64,000 nt of DNA from Mesorhizobium helmanticense (GTDB lineage: Bacteria > Pseudomonadota > Alphaproteobacteria > Rhizobiales > Rhizobiaceae). Of this stretch, positions 41,681 to 49,643 are shown piece by piece; position 1 is the first letter of the stretch; the number at the start of each line of letters is the position of its first letter. The position numbers and the translations under genes were made by a program. The stretch is from the NCBI RefSeq assembly GCF_003034915.1, contig NZ_PZJX01000039.1, positions 1 to 64,000 on the forward strand, written 5' to 3'. The notes under the pieces were generated by a model. The model made no database searches. It was not told the DNA's origin and saw nothing but the letters and a program-made list of their open reading frames with translations.

Positions 41681-41723
41681 TGCATGTCGCCCAAAGCCGC
41701 CGCGCACATTTGGGCGACATGCA
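41681..41723. repeat. Palindromic extragenic element between convergent genes
   Basis: TGCATGTCGCCCAAA (41681-41695) and TTTGGGCGACATGCA (41709-41723) are perfect 15-bp inverted arms around a 13-base loop. The element ends exactly at the stop codon of the sulfatase gene and lies 33 bases after the exporter stop. The arm sequence resembles a palindrome scattered in rhizobial genomes, and it may serve as a bidirectional terminator. Confidence 0.75.
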
Positions 41724-43235
41724 TTAGTTCAGGGATTTGCGGCGCGGCAAAGGCGCGGGGTGACGCTGCTCGAGCACCGTTGCAGCGGCCTCGCGGCCGG
41801 TCGCCCGCAAACGTTCCAGGTATCCCGGAAGCTCGCCGCGGCAATGGAACGGCCCCCCTTCGCGCATGACCGTCACCAGCGGATCGACATCGGTGTCGCT
41901 TTTCACGGCCATCTCGGTGCGCCAGTCCTCCAGCAGGCGGTTCGCATGGGCGACAAGCTGCGGATGCGAGGCGGACAGATCATCCTGCTCATGCGGGTCC
42001 TTGCTCAGGTTGAACAGGCTGACAGGGCCGAAATCCTTGTAGCCGTCATGATAGGTGCGCAGCATCAGCCAGTCGGCGCCATCCAGGCGAAAGCGCACGC
42101 CGCGCTGCACGGCCCAGGCCCCCTGACTGAGCACCAGGAATTCGCGTCCGCCATCCGCCTTGCTTTCCAAGGCTGCCGCGAAGGAACGGCCGTCCCACGG
42201 CGCCGGCACCGTGCCGCCGAGGCGGTCGATCAGTGTCGCTGCCCAGTCGAAATGGTAGTGCAGCCCGTTGTTAACGCCGCGAAGATCCTCGGCGCCGGGC
42301 CAACGGATGACGAGCGGCACGTTGCAAGTGAATTCGTCGGCGGTCTGGTGGTCGCCCCAGATGTTGAGTTCGCCGAGATTCTCGCCGTGATCGGCGCCGA
42401 TGACGATGATCGTCTTGTCGAACAGGTCCTGCCGCTTCAATTCCTCGATGATCAATCCGAGATGATGATCGGCATAAAGGATGCCGGTGTCATAGCCGTC
42501 GAACCAGCCCTTGACGTCGGCCATGTCGGCGATCGGCGCCGGCATGCGGCGCCACTTCGATCCGCCGGGGGCGACATCGAATCCGGACGGCTCCTGCGGG
42601 CTGTGCGGGCCGTAGCCGGCATGGAATTTCTCGAATACCGCCCCAGTCATCCAGTCGGGCGTCGGCTCGCCGGCGAAGGGGTCGCCGAAGGCGTCAGGCG
42701 CGCGGTAGGGCGTGTGCGGATCCCAGACGTTGACGTGCAGGAACCACTTCTTCGCGGAGCCGTTGCGCTTCAGCCAGTCCAGCGCCAGGGCCGAGACCTC
42801 GTCGGCGTTCTCCATGCCGGCCTTGCCCGGATTGATGATCTCATTGAAGCCGGCATACCAGTGCCAGCAGCCGTGGCGCTCGCCGAAGCTGGAGATGGTG
42901 GTGGTGTGGTAACCGAGGTCGCGCATCGCGCGCATCCAGCCTTCCTCGTAAAAGGTTCCGGCCCAGGCCCGCTCCGGGCCTTCGCGAAACGGCTCGCAGG
43001 CGGTGCCGCCATGGCCGACGACGCCGGTCCTCATCCCGTGGCGGCCGCTCCACAGCGCCGTGCGCGAGGGATGGCACGGAACGTCCGACACATAGACATT
43101 TTCAAAGCGGATGCCGTCCCTGGCCAGGCTGTCGATGATTGGCGAGGTGTTGCGGTGGTAGCCGTAGCAGCCGAGATGGTCGCGCCTCAGGCTGTCGATG
43201 TCGATGTAAAGGACGTTCATGGGGGAGGCGGTCAT
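41724..43235 (-). CDS. Sulfatase (arylsulfatase family)
   Basis: The 503-residue protein begins with NVLYIDIDSLRRDHLGCYGY (metal-binding Asp residues) and has the sulfatase signature VPCHPSRTALWSGRHG, where the Cys of CxPxR is converted to formylglycine. The metal-site segment IGADHGENLGE and a C-terminal YKDFGPVSLFNLSKDPHEQ follow. No signal peptide is seen, so it is probably cytoplasmic and acts after import. It needs a formylglycine-generating enzyme or anSME, not present in this window. It lies 70 bp after the binding-protein gene of a nitrate/sulfonate-type importer, suggesting hydrolysis of an imported sulfate ester. Confidence 0.92.
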   Translation of the reverse strand: MTASPMNVLYIDIDSLRRDHLGCYGYHRNTSPIIDSLARDGIRFENVYVSDVPCHPSRTALWSGRHGMRTGVVGHGGTACEPFREGPERAWAGTFYEEGWMRAMRDLGYHTTTISSFGERHGCWHWYAGFNEIINPGKAGMENADEVSALALDWLKRNGSAKKWFLHVNVWDPHTPYRAPDAFGDPFAGEPTPDWMTGAVFEKFHAGYGPHSPQEPSGFDVAPGGSKWRRMPAPIADMADVKGWFDGYDTGILYADHHLGLIIEELKRQDLFDKTIIVIGADHGENLGELNIWGDHQTADEFTCNVPLVIRWPGAEDLRGVNNGLHYHFDWAATLIDRLGGTVPAPWDGRSFAAALESKADGGREFLVLSQGAWAVQRGVRFRLDGADWLMLRTYHDGYKDFGPVSLFNLSKDPHEQDDLSASHPQLVAHANRLLEDWRTEMAVKSDTDVDPLVTVMREGGPFHCRGELPGYLERLRATGREAAATVLEQRHPAPLPRRKSLN

Positions 43236-43305
43236 TGGGTACTCTTTTGGGAAATGAACTTGGAGACGTGCCGCCCCGGCCGGATGCCGGGGCGGTCGGG
43301 CGGGC

Positions 43306-44280
43306 TCAGGCCGCCAGATAGAGATCGGCCATGTAGTAGTCCTTGGGATCGAGCGCGGTGTCGAACTTGCCGAAGGTCTTGAACAGCTCGTTCATGGTGC
43401 TGAACCAGCCGGCGACGGTGCCGTCCGTGGTCAGCTTGGCAAGCTCGGCCGACGTCATCAGCTTGCCGTAGCCGGCTTCGGTCTTGAGCTGCTCTGCCGG
43501 GATGCCGAGCTGCTTGGCGGTTATGTCGACCGCCTCGTCGAGATGCGCGGCGCGATAGTCCTGCGCCTCCTTGATGACGCCGATCACCTTCTTGACCAGA
43601 TCGGGGTTGCTCTCGACCAGGTCGTTGCGGGCGATGAACACGCTGGGGAAGGTCGTGGCCGGGTAGAAATCGTCATTCTTGGCGATTTCGACGAGATCGG
43701 GCACGGTCTTGCGGATGATGCCGACAAACGGGTACCAGATGCCGGCAGCGTCGACCTGCTTGGAGGAGAAGGCAGCGACCACGGTGCTCGGATCCATCGG
43801 CACCACTTCGATGTCGTCCACCGTCATGCCGGCCTTGCGCAGCGCAAGGCGCAGCAGCATGTCGCCCGAAGTGCCGGCTGGAACCGCCACCTTCTTGCCC
43901 TTGAGGTCGGCGATCGAGGCGATGCCGGCTTGCGCGATGACCCGGTCGGAAAAGCCGACATCGTTGACGGCGATGATCTTGGCCTTGCCGGTGGCCGGCA
44001 GCCACAGCGCGCCCGGTCCGAGATAGCCGAATTCAAGGCTGTTGGCGCCAAGCGCCTGGACCTGGATCGGACCGTTGGTGAAGACCTTGGTGTCGGCCTC
44101 GACGCCGTGCTTTGCCCAGAGCTCCTTGGCGTTGGCGATGCTGGCCACGCTGGCGCCCCAGAAGTCGCCATTGTAGCCGATGCGGGCCGGATCCCCAGCC
44201 GCCCCGGCCGGGACGGCGCCTGCCGCCAGGACGGCGGCCGAGGCGGACAAAACGACGAAGTCACGTCTATTCAATGTCAT
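43306..44280 (-). CDS. ABC transporter substrate-binding protein, sulfonate/nitrate/taurine type (SsuA-like)
   Basis: The 324-residue precursor has a Tat-type signal (MTLNRRDFVVLSASAAVLAA with the NRRDF motif). The mature part has the SsuA/TauA/NrtA fold: IGYNGDFWGASVASIANAKE, LGANSLEFGYLGPGALWLPA, KVAVPAGTSGDMLLRLALRK and VVPMDPSTVVAAFSSKQVDA. Family members bind sulfonates, sulfate esters, nitrate or pyrimidine precursors. With a sulfatase downstream, a sulfate ester is the likeliest ligand. It lies 29 bp after the ATPase gene. Confidence 0.9.
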   Translation of the reverse strand: MTLNRRDFVVLSASAAVLAAGAVPAGAAGDPARIGYNGDFWGASVASIANAKELWAKHGVEADTKVFTNGPIQVQALGANSLEFGYLGPGALWLPATGKAKIIAVNDVGFSDRVIAQAGIASIADLKGKKVAVPAGTSGDMLLRLALRKAGMTVDDIEVVPMDPSTVVAAFSSKQVDAAGIWYPFVGIIRKTVPDLVEIAKNDDFYPATTFPSVFIARNDLVESNPDLVKKVIGVIKEAQDYRAAHLDEAVDITAKQLGIPAEQLKTEAGYGKLMTSAELAKLTTDGTVAGWFSTMNELFKTFGKFDTALDPKDYYMADLYLAA

Positions 44281-44309
44281 GTCTTCTCTCCCTGTTGCTA
44301 ACCTTGTCG

Positions 44310-45089
44310 TTACCCGTGCGACTGCGCGGGCTGCTGGTGGTAGACGGCATGCCAGACGCGGTTGCGGATGGCCGTGAATTCGGGGGACAGCCTGATTTCC
44401 TCGGTGCGCGGATAGGGCAGGTCGACCTCGATGATCTCCTGCAGCCGCCCTGGTCCGGCCGCCATGACGACAACCCTGTTCGCCAGATAGACGGCCTCGT
44501 CGACGTCGTGGGTGATGAACATCACCGTGCGACGCTCGCGGCTCCAGGTTTCAAGCAACTGATCCTGGAGCTGGACGCGCGTCAGGGCATCGAGCGCGCC
44601 GAACGGCTCGTCCATCAGCAGGATGACGGGATCGACGGCATAGGCGCGGGCGATAGCGCAGCGCTGTTTCATGCCGCCCGACAAGGTCTTGGGAAGGGCG
44701 TCGGCGAACTGGCCGAGGCCGACCAGATCGATGAAGCGCTCGGCGATCTCGCGCCGCCGTGCCGGTGGCTCGCCCTTGATGCGTAGGCCGAACTCGACAT
44801 TGTCGCGCACGCTGAGCCATGGAAACAGCGCATATTGCTGGAAGATCATGCCGCGTTCCGGCCCCGGGCCTTCGACCGGCTTGCCGTCGACGGTAACCTC
44901 GCCGCCGCTGGCCTTGAGTAGGCCAGCGGCGATGTTGAGCGCAGTGGATTTGCCGCAGCCCGAGGGGCCGACCACGGTGACGAACTCGCCGTCGGCGACA
45001 TCAAGCGAGAAACGGTCGAGCGCGAGGAACGAGCCGCCCTTGAGATCGAAGCGGCGTGTGACATTGTCAAAAACGATCTTCGGCGTCAT
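44310..45089 (-). CDS. ABC transporter ATP-binding protein, sulfonate/nitrate type (SsuB-like)
   Basis: The 259-residue ATPase has Walker A GPSGCGKSTAL, Q-loop FQQYALFPWLSV, signature LSGGMKQRCAIARAY, Walker B VILLMDEPFGALD and H-loop THDVDEAVYL. This LSGGMxQR form is typical of SsuB/TauB/NrtD proteins. Start 45089 is chosen over 45104 because GGAG lies six bases before it and it overlaps the permease stop as ATGA. Confidence 0.92.
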   Translation of the reverse strand: MTPKIVFDNVTRRFDLKGGSFLALDRFSLDVADGEFVTVVGPSGCGKSTALNIAAGLLKASGGEVTVDGKPVEGPGPERGMIFQQYALFPWLSVRDNVEFGLRIKGEPPARRREIAERFIDLVGLGQFADALPKTLSGGMKQRCAIARAYAVDPVILLMDEPFGALDALTRVQLQDQLLETWSRERRTVMFITHDVDEAVYLANRVVVMAAGPGRLQEIIEVDLPYPRTEEIRLSPEFTAIRNRVWHAVYHQQPAQSHG

Positions 45090-45895
45090 ATCCGCTCCTG
45101 CCATATGGTCAGGCGCCGCTCCACCGCCTGCAGCATGCGGTCCATGACAAGGCCGAGAATGCCGATGGCGAACAGGCTGACGAAGATCGTCGGCAGGTCG
45201 TAATAGAGCTGCGCCTGCTGCATGCGGTAGCCGAGGCCGGACTGGGCGGCGATGAGCTCGGCGGCGACCACGGTGGCCCAGGCCGATCCCAGCCCGATGC
45301 GCACGCCGACCAGGATGAAGGGCGTCGAGGCCGGCACAACGACGCGCCGGAATATGGTGAAGTCCTTGGCGCCGAGAACCCGCGCGGCGTTGATCATGGT
45401 GCGGTCGACGCTGATCACGCCCTGATAGGTGGCGACGACGCTGGCCAGGAAGGAGGCGAGGAAGATGACGAAGATCTTCGGCGTCTCCTCGATGCCCATG
45501 GTGACGATGGCGAGGGGAATTATGGCCAGCGGCGGTATCATGCGGAAGAACTGCAGATAGGGCTCGACCAAAGCACGCGCGACCTTGTACCAGCCCATGG
45601 CGAAGCCGACCGGGATGGCCAGCAGCACGCCGAGCAGGAAGCCGGTCAGCACACGCGCAAGGCTGGCCACCGTGTCGCGCAGGAGCTGGCCGCTACCAAG
45701 CAGTTCGATGAAGCGGGCGAGCACTTCGGGCGGCCTCGGCAGGCCGACCACGCCGCTGCCGGTGAGCGCCCACCAGATCGCCACGCCGGCCGCCACGCCT
45801 ACAATGTTCAGCCCGAGGCTGGCGAAATCCATCGCCGGCCCCCGCTCGGCCTTGCCCGACGATGCGGTGCGCGGCTTTGCCGAGGCGGCGCTCAT
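45086..45895 (-). CDS. ABC transporter permease, sulfonate/nitrate type (SsuC-like)
   Basis: The 269-residue inner-membrane protein begins MSAASAKPRTASSGKAERGP, a charged cytoplasmic lead, then six helices. The EAA-like loop ARVLGAKDFTIFRRVVVPAS and VGVRIGLGSAWATVVAAELI are characteristic of SsuC/TauC permeases. A frame extending to 46537 is the antisense-phase shadow of the ROK gene and is not used. Both ends overlap neighbours by four bases, so it is tightly coupled within the operon. Confidence 0.92.
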   Translation of the reverse strand: MSAASAKPRTASSGKAERGPAMDFASLGLNIVGVAAGVAIWWALTGSGVVGLPRPPEVLARFIELLGSGQLLRDTVASLARVLTGFLLGVLLAIPVGFAMGWYKVARALVEPYLQFFRMIPPLAIIPLAIVTMGIEETPKIFVIFLASFLASVVATYQGVISVDRTMINAARVLGAKDFTIFRRVVVPASTPFILVGVRIGLGSAWATVVAAELIAAQSGLGYRMQQAQLYYDLPTIFVSLFAIGILGLVMDRMLQAVERRLTIWQERI

Positions 45896-47022
45896 CGCGG
45901 CGCTCCGGAGTAGAACAGATGGTCGAGCGCGACCGCGGCGCCGCCGATAGCGCCGGCGCCTGGCCCGATGCTCGAGCGCTCGAAGCGCAGCATGTCGCGC
46001 ATGGGCGGCAGCACGCGTGGCGGCACGCCTGCGCGGATGGCGTCGATGAAGCTTTCCGGCGCCTCGGCCAGATGCCCGCCAAAGACGATCAGATCCGGGT
46101 TGAGCAGATTGGTGGCGCTGGCGATTGCGGTCGTCAGATGACGAATGGCCGCGTTCCACGCCTCGGTATGCTTTTCCACGGCGGCCAGCAGCCGTTTCGG
46201 ATGGGGGATCTCGATGCCGGCCGCGCGCGATAGCGCGCGTTCGGACAGGAAGGTCTCCAGGCAGCCGGTGCTGCCGCAGGCGCAGCGTGCGCCATGCTCG
46301 ACCACCTGGATATGGCCGAGTTCCACCGCGCCGTACCCGCCCGGCCGAAACGGCTTGCCGTCGACCACGAGGCCGGCGCCAAGGCCAGTGCGCAGATAGA
46401 TGTAGAGCAGGGCGGATGCTTCGCGGCCGATGCCGTAGCGCGATTCCGCCAGCGCCATCGCGCTGACATTGTGCTCGACGACAACCGGCATCCGCAGTGC
46501 CGCTTCCAGTTCGTCGGCGAACGCCACGTTCTTCCAATCGTAGTTGATCGACAGGAGATTGCGGCGCCGCTTGACATCGACAGGCCCGGGAACACCCAGA
46601 CCCATGCCGAGGATCTTCGATCGGTCCGCACCTGTCTTCCTGATGAGGTCGTCGACCATCCTGGCGACCTTGGCGATCACGGTCGCCGGCTCGATTGTGG
46701 CCGTATCGAAGTGAAAGGATGAAAGCTTTTTCGCCGATGCCTTCAGGTCGGTGATCGCGGCGTGGATGGTGCCGGCGCCAATGTGCACGCCGACCACATG
46801 GTGGGCATCCGGCACCAGCGCCAGGTCTACCGCGGGCCGTCCTATTGGCGCGCCGCCCGCAGCTATCTGGGTGAACTCGGTGACGATGCCGTCCCTGAGA
46901 AGCTGCGCCGTCAGATGGGTGAGCGCCGTCGGCGAGAGCGCCGTGCGGCGCGCCAGCTCCGCCCTCGACTGGGGACCGTCATCCCTCAGAATGCGCAGGA
47001 TCGCTCCGTGATGGATGCCCAT
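45892..47022 (-). CDS. ROK family transcriptional regulator
   Basis: The 376-residue protein has an N-terminal winged helix (residues about 8-60: SRAELARRTALSPTALTHLT) and a ROK domain with a sugar-kinase-like fold and the zinc motif CACGSTGCLE in its middle. ROK regulators respond to sugars or sugar phosphates, so the sulfate ester handled by this operon may be a sulfated sugar. Start 47022 is preferred because GGAGG precedes it closely; the frame extends only to a TTG at 47034. It is the first gene of the operon and is likely autoregulated through the palindrome at 47039-47055. Confidence 0.9.
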   Translation of the reverse strand: MGIHHGAILRILRDDGPQSRAELARRTALSPTALTHLTAQLLRDGIVTEFTQIAAGGAPIGRPAVDLALVPDAHHVVGVHIGAGTIHAAITDLKASAKKLSSFHFDTATIEPATVIAKVARMVDDLIRKTGADRSKILGMGLGVPGPVDVKRRRNLLSINYDWKNVAFADELEAALRMPVVVEHNVSAMALAESRYGIGREASALLYIYLRTGLGAGLVVDGKPFRPGGYGAVELGHIQVVEHGARCACGSTGCLETFLSERALSRAAGIEIPHPKRLLAAVEKHTEAWNAAIRHLTTAIASATNLLNPDLIVFGGHLAEAPESFIDAIRAGVPPRVLPPMRDMLRFERSSIGPGAGAIGGAAVALDHLFYSGAPR

Positions 47023-47038
47023 TCTTCCTCCCAATTAC

Positions 47039-47055
47039 TTTCTAATGTTTAGAAA
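47039..47055 (-). promoter_or_regulatory. 17-bp palindromic operator before the ROK operon
   Basis: TTTCTAA (47039-47045) and TTAGAAA (47049-47055) form perfect arms with a three-base centre, 16 to 33 bases upstream of the ROK start codon. The sequence is strikingly AT-rich against a GC-rich background, as known ROK operators are. Autorepression of the operon by the ROK protein is inferred. Confidence 0.65.
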
Positions 47056-47122
47056 TTAATTGATGGAGTCAAGTGCTGCTCGGGATGGCGGATTGGTGAG
47101 CCCAAGCGACTATTCAAAGAAA

Positions 47123-47148
47123 ACCCGCCCCGGTTTTCCGGGGCGGGT
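47123..47148. terminator. Strong GC hairpin upstream of a small-protein gene
   Basis: ACCCGCCCCGG (47123-47133) pairs perfectly with CCGGGGCGGGT (47138-47148) with a TTTT loop. Read on the minus strand it is followed by TTTCTTT, a terminator-like tail, though no minus-strand gene is recognised immediately upstream. It insulates the ROK operon promoter region from the gene at 47316. Confidence 0.65.
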
Positions 47149-47315
47149 CTGTTGCCTGAGGCGGAACTCGACACATGGCCGCGACAGTAATGGTCGCCGC
47201 GAGCCGGTGAAGATCGGGTTAACCGACAATTTGATTCAAGTCCGGCTGTGGATATTCGCTTTCGGGTAAGTCGAGCCCGCCATCCTTGCCGGACGGTGGG
47301 CAATAAGGAGAAGCC

Positions 47316-47504
47316 ATGAAAAGCGACTTTGCCGCCGCGCACCTACATCTTGAACGAGCCTGTCATTACCTGCGCGGCGACGACGAGACGAGCAGCGAGG
47401 TTCGTGCTGCTTTGGATCTTCTGATCGAGGCAATTGTCGCGGCCCAGTACACGCGGCCGGCCGCCGACGTGGTCGAGTTTCCCAGATCGGTAGGGCTGCG
47501 ATAG
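47316..47504 (+). CDS. Small conserved-looking hypothetical protein
   Basis: A 62-residue acidic, helical protein (MKSDFAAAHLHLERACHYLR, then a SSEVRAALDLLIEAIVAA helix and a short VVEFPRS tail). It is well supported by a GGAG ribosome site (AAGGAGAAGCC) directly before the ATG. The family is not recognised; proteins of this look with a basic-acidic helix pair are common as single genes in rhizobia. No transmembrane segment or signal is present. Confidence 0.65.
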   Translation: MKSDFAAAHLHLERACHYLRGDDETSSEVRAALDLLIEAIVAAQYTRPAADVVEFPRSVGLR

Positions 47505-47689
47505 GCCGCGATCGGCCGCTGCGCCGGCACGAAGCCAGCCGATCAGTCATACGCTTCAGTTCGTCGTGCCCCCACTGACATCGAACGCCACCCGGCTCCT
47601 GTTTTCCTGGCTCTCTGGTCCAGGGAGGCAGGGGAGCGTATCCTTGCCGCAATCCAATGGTTTGAGATTGTCTCGGGGAGGAGATGGCG

Positions 47690-48499
47690 ATGGCTGAGGC
47701 AGCGCGTCACGACGCCTGGCAGGCGGGGGACAGCTACGACCTCTATATGGGGCGGTGGAGCCGTCAGATCGCTCCCCTGTTCCTGGATTGGCTCGATCCG
47801 GCGGAGGGGCTGGACTGGCTGGAGGTGGGTTGCGGGACCGGAGCGCTTTCAGCAGCCATACTGGCGCGTTGCAACCCCAGGAGCCTGGTGTCGCTGGACC
47901 CATCGGAGGGCTTTCTCGCCAAGGCGCGTAAAAACGTGGCGGATGGACGTGTCGCATTTCTCGCAGGCGATGCGCAGGACCTGTTCATCGAATCCGACAG
48001 CAAGGATATGGTCGTCTCTGCGCTCGTGCTCAACTTCCTCCCGGAGAAGGAGAGGGCGCTCGCCCAAATGCGGCGGGTCGCCCGCAACGGAGCGACGGTG
48101 GGATTTTATGTATGGGATTATCCCGGCGGCGGCGTGGAGTTCATGCGCGCCTTCTGGACTGCGGCAAAGGCGCTTGACCCCGCTGCTGCCGATCTCACCG
48201 AGGACCGGCGCTTTCCATTCTGCACGCCCGACGGGTTGACCGATCTCGCAGGCAAGGCCGGCCTCGTTGCCGTCGACTGCACCAAGATCGAGATGCCGGC
48301 CGTGTTCAGGGATTTCGAGGACTATTGGCACCCCTTCACCCTGGGTGCGGGGCCGGCACCCGGCTACTGCATGAGCCTCGCGCCGGAAGCGCGCCAGAGA
48401 TTGATGGAAAGCCTCCGCGACAGCTTGCCGCGCGGCAAGGACGGATCCATTCCCATGAAGACGAGAGCCTGGGCAGTCAGAGGCAAAGTTGCCCGCTGA
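47690..48499 (+). CDS. SAM-dependent methyltransferase, class I
   Basis: The 269-residue protein has motif I LEVGCGTGALSAAI, an acidic SLDPSEGFL segment binding the ribose, AGDAQDLFI and the post-motif VSALVLNFLPEKERALAQMRR, typical of UbiE/type 11 methyltransferases. ATGs at 47684 and 47690 are both in frame; GGGGAGGAG lies directly before the first, which favours 47690 by spacing. Substrate is unknown and the gene stands alone. Confidence 0.88.
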   Translation: MAEAARHDAWQAGDSYDLYMGRWSRQIAPLFLDWLDPAEGLDWLEVGCGTGALSAAILARCNPRSLVSLDPSEGFLAKARKNVADGRVAFLAGDAQDLFIESDSKDMVVSALVLNFLPEKERALAQMRRVARNGATVGFYVWDYPGGGVEFMRAFWTAAKALDPAAADLTEDRRFPFCTPDGLTDLAGKAGLVAVDCTKIEMPAVFRDFEDYWHPFTLGAGPAPGYCMSLAPEARQRLMESLRDSLPRGKDGSIPMKTRAWAVRGKVAR

Positions 48500-48629
48500 C
48501 CGCGAGACCCCATCGCGCTGGGCACTCCCTGCAACGATATCGCGCTTCCTTGCAAAGTTCGGGTTGACCGCTCCGGGGCGCAAAGCGACACTCCACCTTG
48601 ATGGACGCGCAGGACGCAGGAGAGATGCA

Positions 48630-48935
48630 ATGGACGAGCCCGATCGTTGGCGTCACATGGCGAGCGCGCCAAGGGATGGCAGCCGGATCCTGGTCACGGT
48701 CAGACCGTCTGAACAGGGGCCGGCGGAAGTCGACCTGGCTTACTGGTCGCGGGCCGACCAGTTCGGCGCCGAGGGCTGGCGCGCCTCCGACTCCTCGCCG
48801 GGACGCGTGGTCGAATATGCCGAGCCGGAGCTGAAATGCTGGATGCCGCTGCCGTCAGCCAATCTGAGCAGGGGGTCGATGCCTTCACCCTGGGAAGGCG
48901 AGGACGTGCCACTGCTCGATGGCTCCGGGATTTGA
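48630..48935 (+). CDS. Small protein resembling DUF551
   Basis: The 101-residue protein begins MDEPDRWRHMASAPRDGSRI and continues with an ILVTVR strand, then DLAYWSR, GWRASDSSPG and a final ELKCWMPLPSA. The W-x(2-3)-M/I-x-x-AP-x-DG-x-x-I opening and CWMPLP ending are the pattern of DUF551-type proteins common in phages and rhizobia. GGAGAG lies just upstream. Function is unknown. Confidence 0.7.
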   Translation: MDEPDRWRHMASAPRDGSRILVTVRPSEQGPAEVDLAYWSRADQFGAEGWRASDSSPGRVVEYAEPELKCWMPLPSANLSRGSMPSPWEGEDVPLLDGSGI

Positions 48936-48978
48936 GGCGAACGGGCAAGATGGAGCGATAGGAGAGAGCCGCCGCGGC

Positions 48979-49611
48979 TCACTTGGGTCGACGCACCGCT
49001 CTCACCATGCCGCCGGGTCCGCCGCCGCAGAAGAAACAATCGCCGCCATCGGATTCGAGCCCGGACACGCCTTTGCCGGCCGGCATGTCCAGCCGCTGCA
49101 GAACCTCGCCGGTCCGCGGGTCGACCTGCCGCACATCGCTCTGGTCGCCTTCCCAGGTGCCATGCCACAACTCGCCGTCAACCCATGTCACCCCGGTAAC
49201 GAAGCGGTTGGATTCTATGGTGCGAAGGATCGCCCCTGTCTCGGGGTCGATCTGGTGGATCTTGCGGTCGCGGTTCTGCCCGACCCAGAGCGTGCCCTCG
49301 GCCCAGGTCAGCCCTGAATCGCCGCCGCCGCCAGGCGCCGGGATGGTGGCCAGCACCTGGCCGGTGTCGGGGTCGATCTTCTGGATACGGTCCTTGGCGA
49401 GCTGGAACAGGTGCCGGCCGTCATAGGCGGTGCCGGCGTGTGCCGCGACATCGATCGAGCGCAGTGTCTCACCGCTCGCCGGGTCGAAGGCGGTCAGTCT
49501 GTCGCCCGAGGCAAACCAGACCTTGTTTCCGTCAAAGCTCACCCCATGCACGCTCTCCACCCCCGGAAAGGGCCCGTATTCGCGCAGGATTTCGGCCGCT
49601 GCATGTTTCAT
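48979..49611 (-). CDS. Beta-propeller protein, glutaminyl-cyclase/PQQ-like repeats
   Basis: The 210-residue protein contains five blade-like repeats with the pattern IDP-x-TG-x-(V/I)-L: FDPASGETLRSID, IDPDTGQVLATIP, IDPETGAILRTIE and VDPRTGEVLQRLD, each preceded by a W-x-G or L-W segment. This is the glutamine cyclotransferase/Vgb-like propeller class. There is no signal peptide, so it is cytoplasmic. It ends with a Gly/Cys-rich DCFFCGGGPGG segment. It follows the TPR regulator gene by 32 bp, so the two probably form one unit. Confidence 0.8.
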   Translation of the reverse strand: MKHAAAEILREYGPFPGVESVHGVSFDGNKVWFASGDRLTAFDPASGETLRSIDVAAHAGTAYDGRHLFQLAKDRIQKIDPDTGQVLATIPAPGGGGDSGLTWAEGTLWVGQNRDRKIHQIDPETGAILRTIESNRFVTGVTWVDGELWHGTWEGDQSDVRQVDPRTGEVLQRLDMPAGKGVSGLESDGGDCFFCGGGPGGMVRAVRRPK

Positions 49612-49643
49612 GTTACTATCCTCATCATGGTCCTCACGCCTTA

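Noticed and set aside
41760..43382. 540-codon open frame antisense to the sulfatase gene
   Set aside because: No recognisable domain, biased composition, and full overlap with a motif-complete sulfatase.
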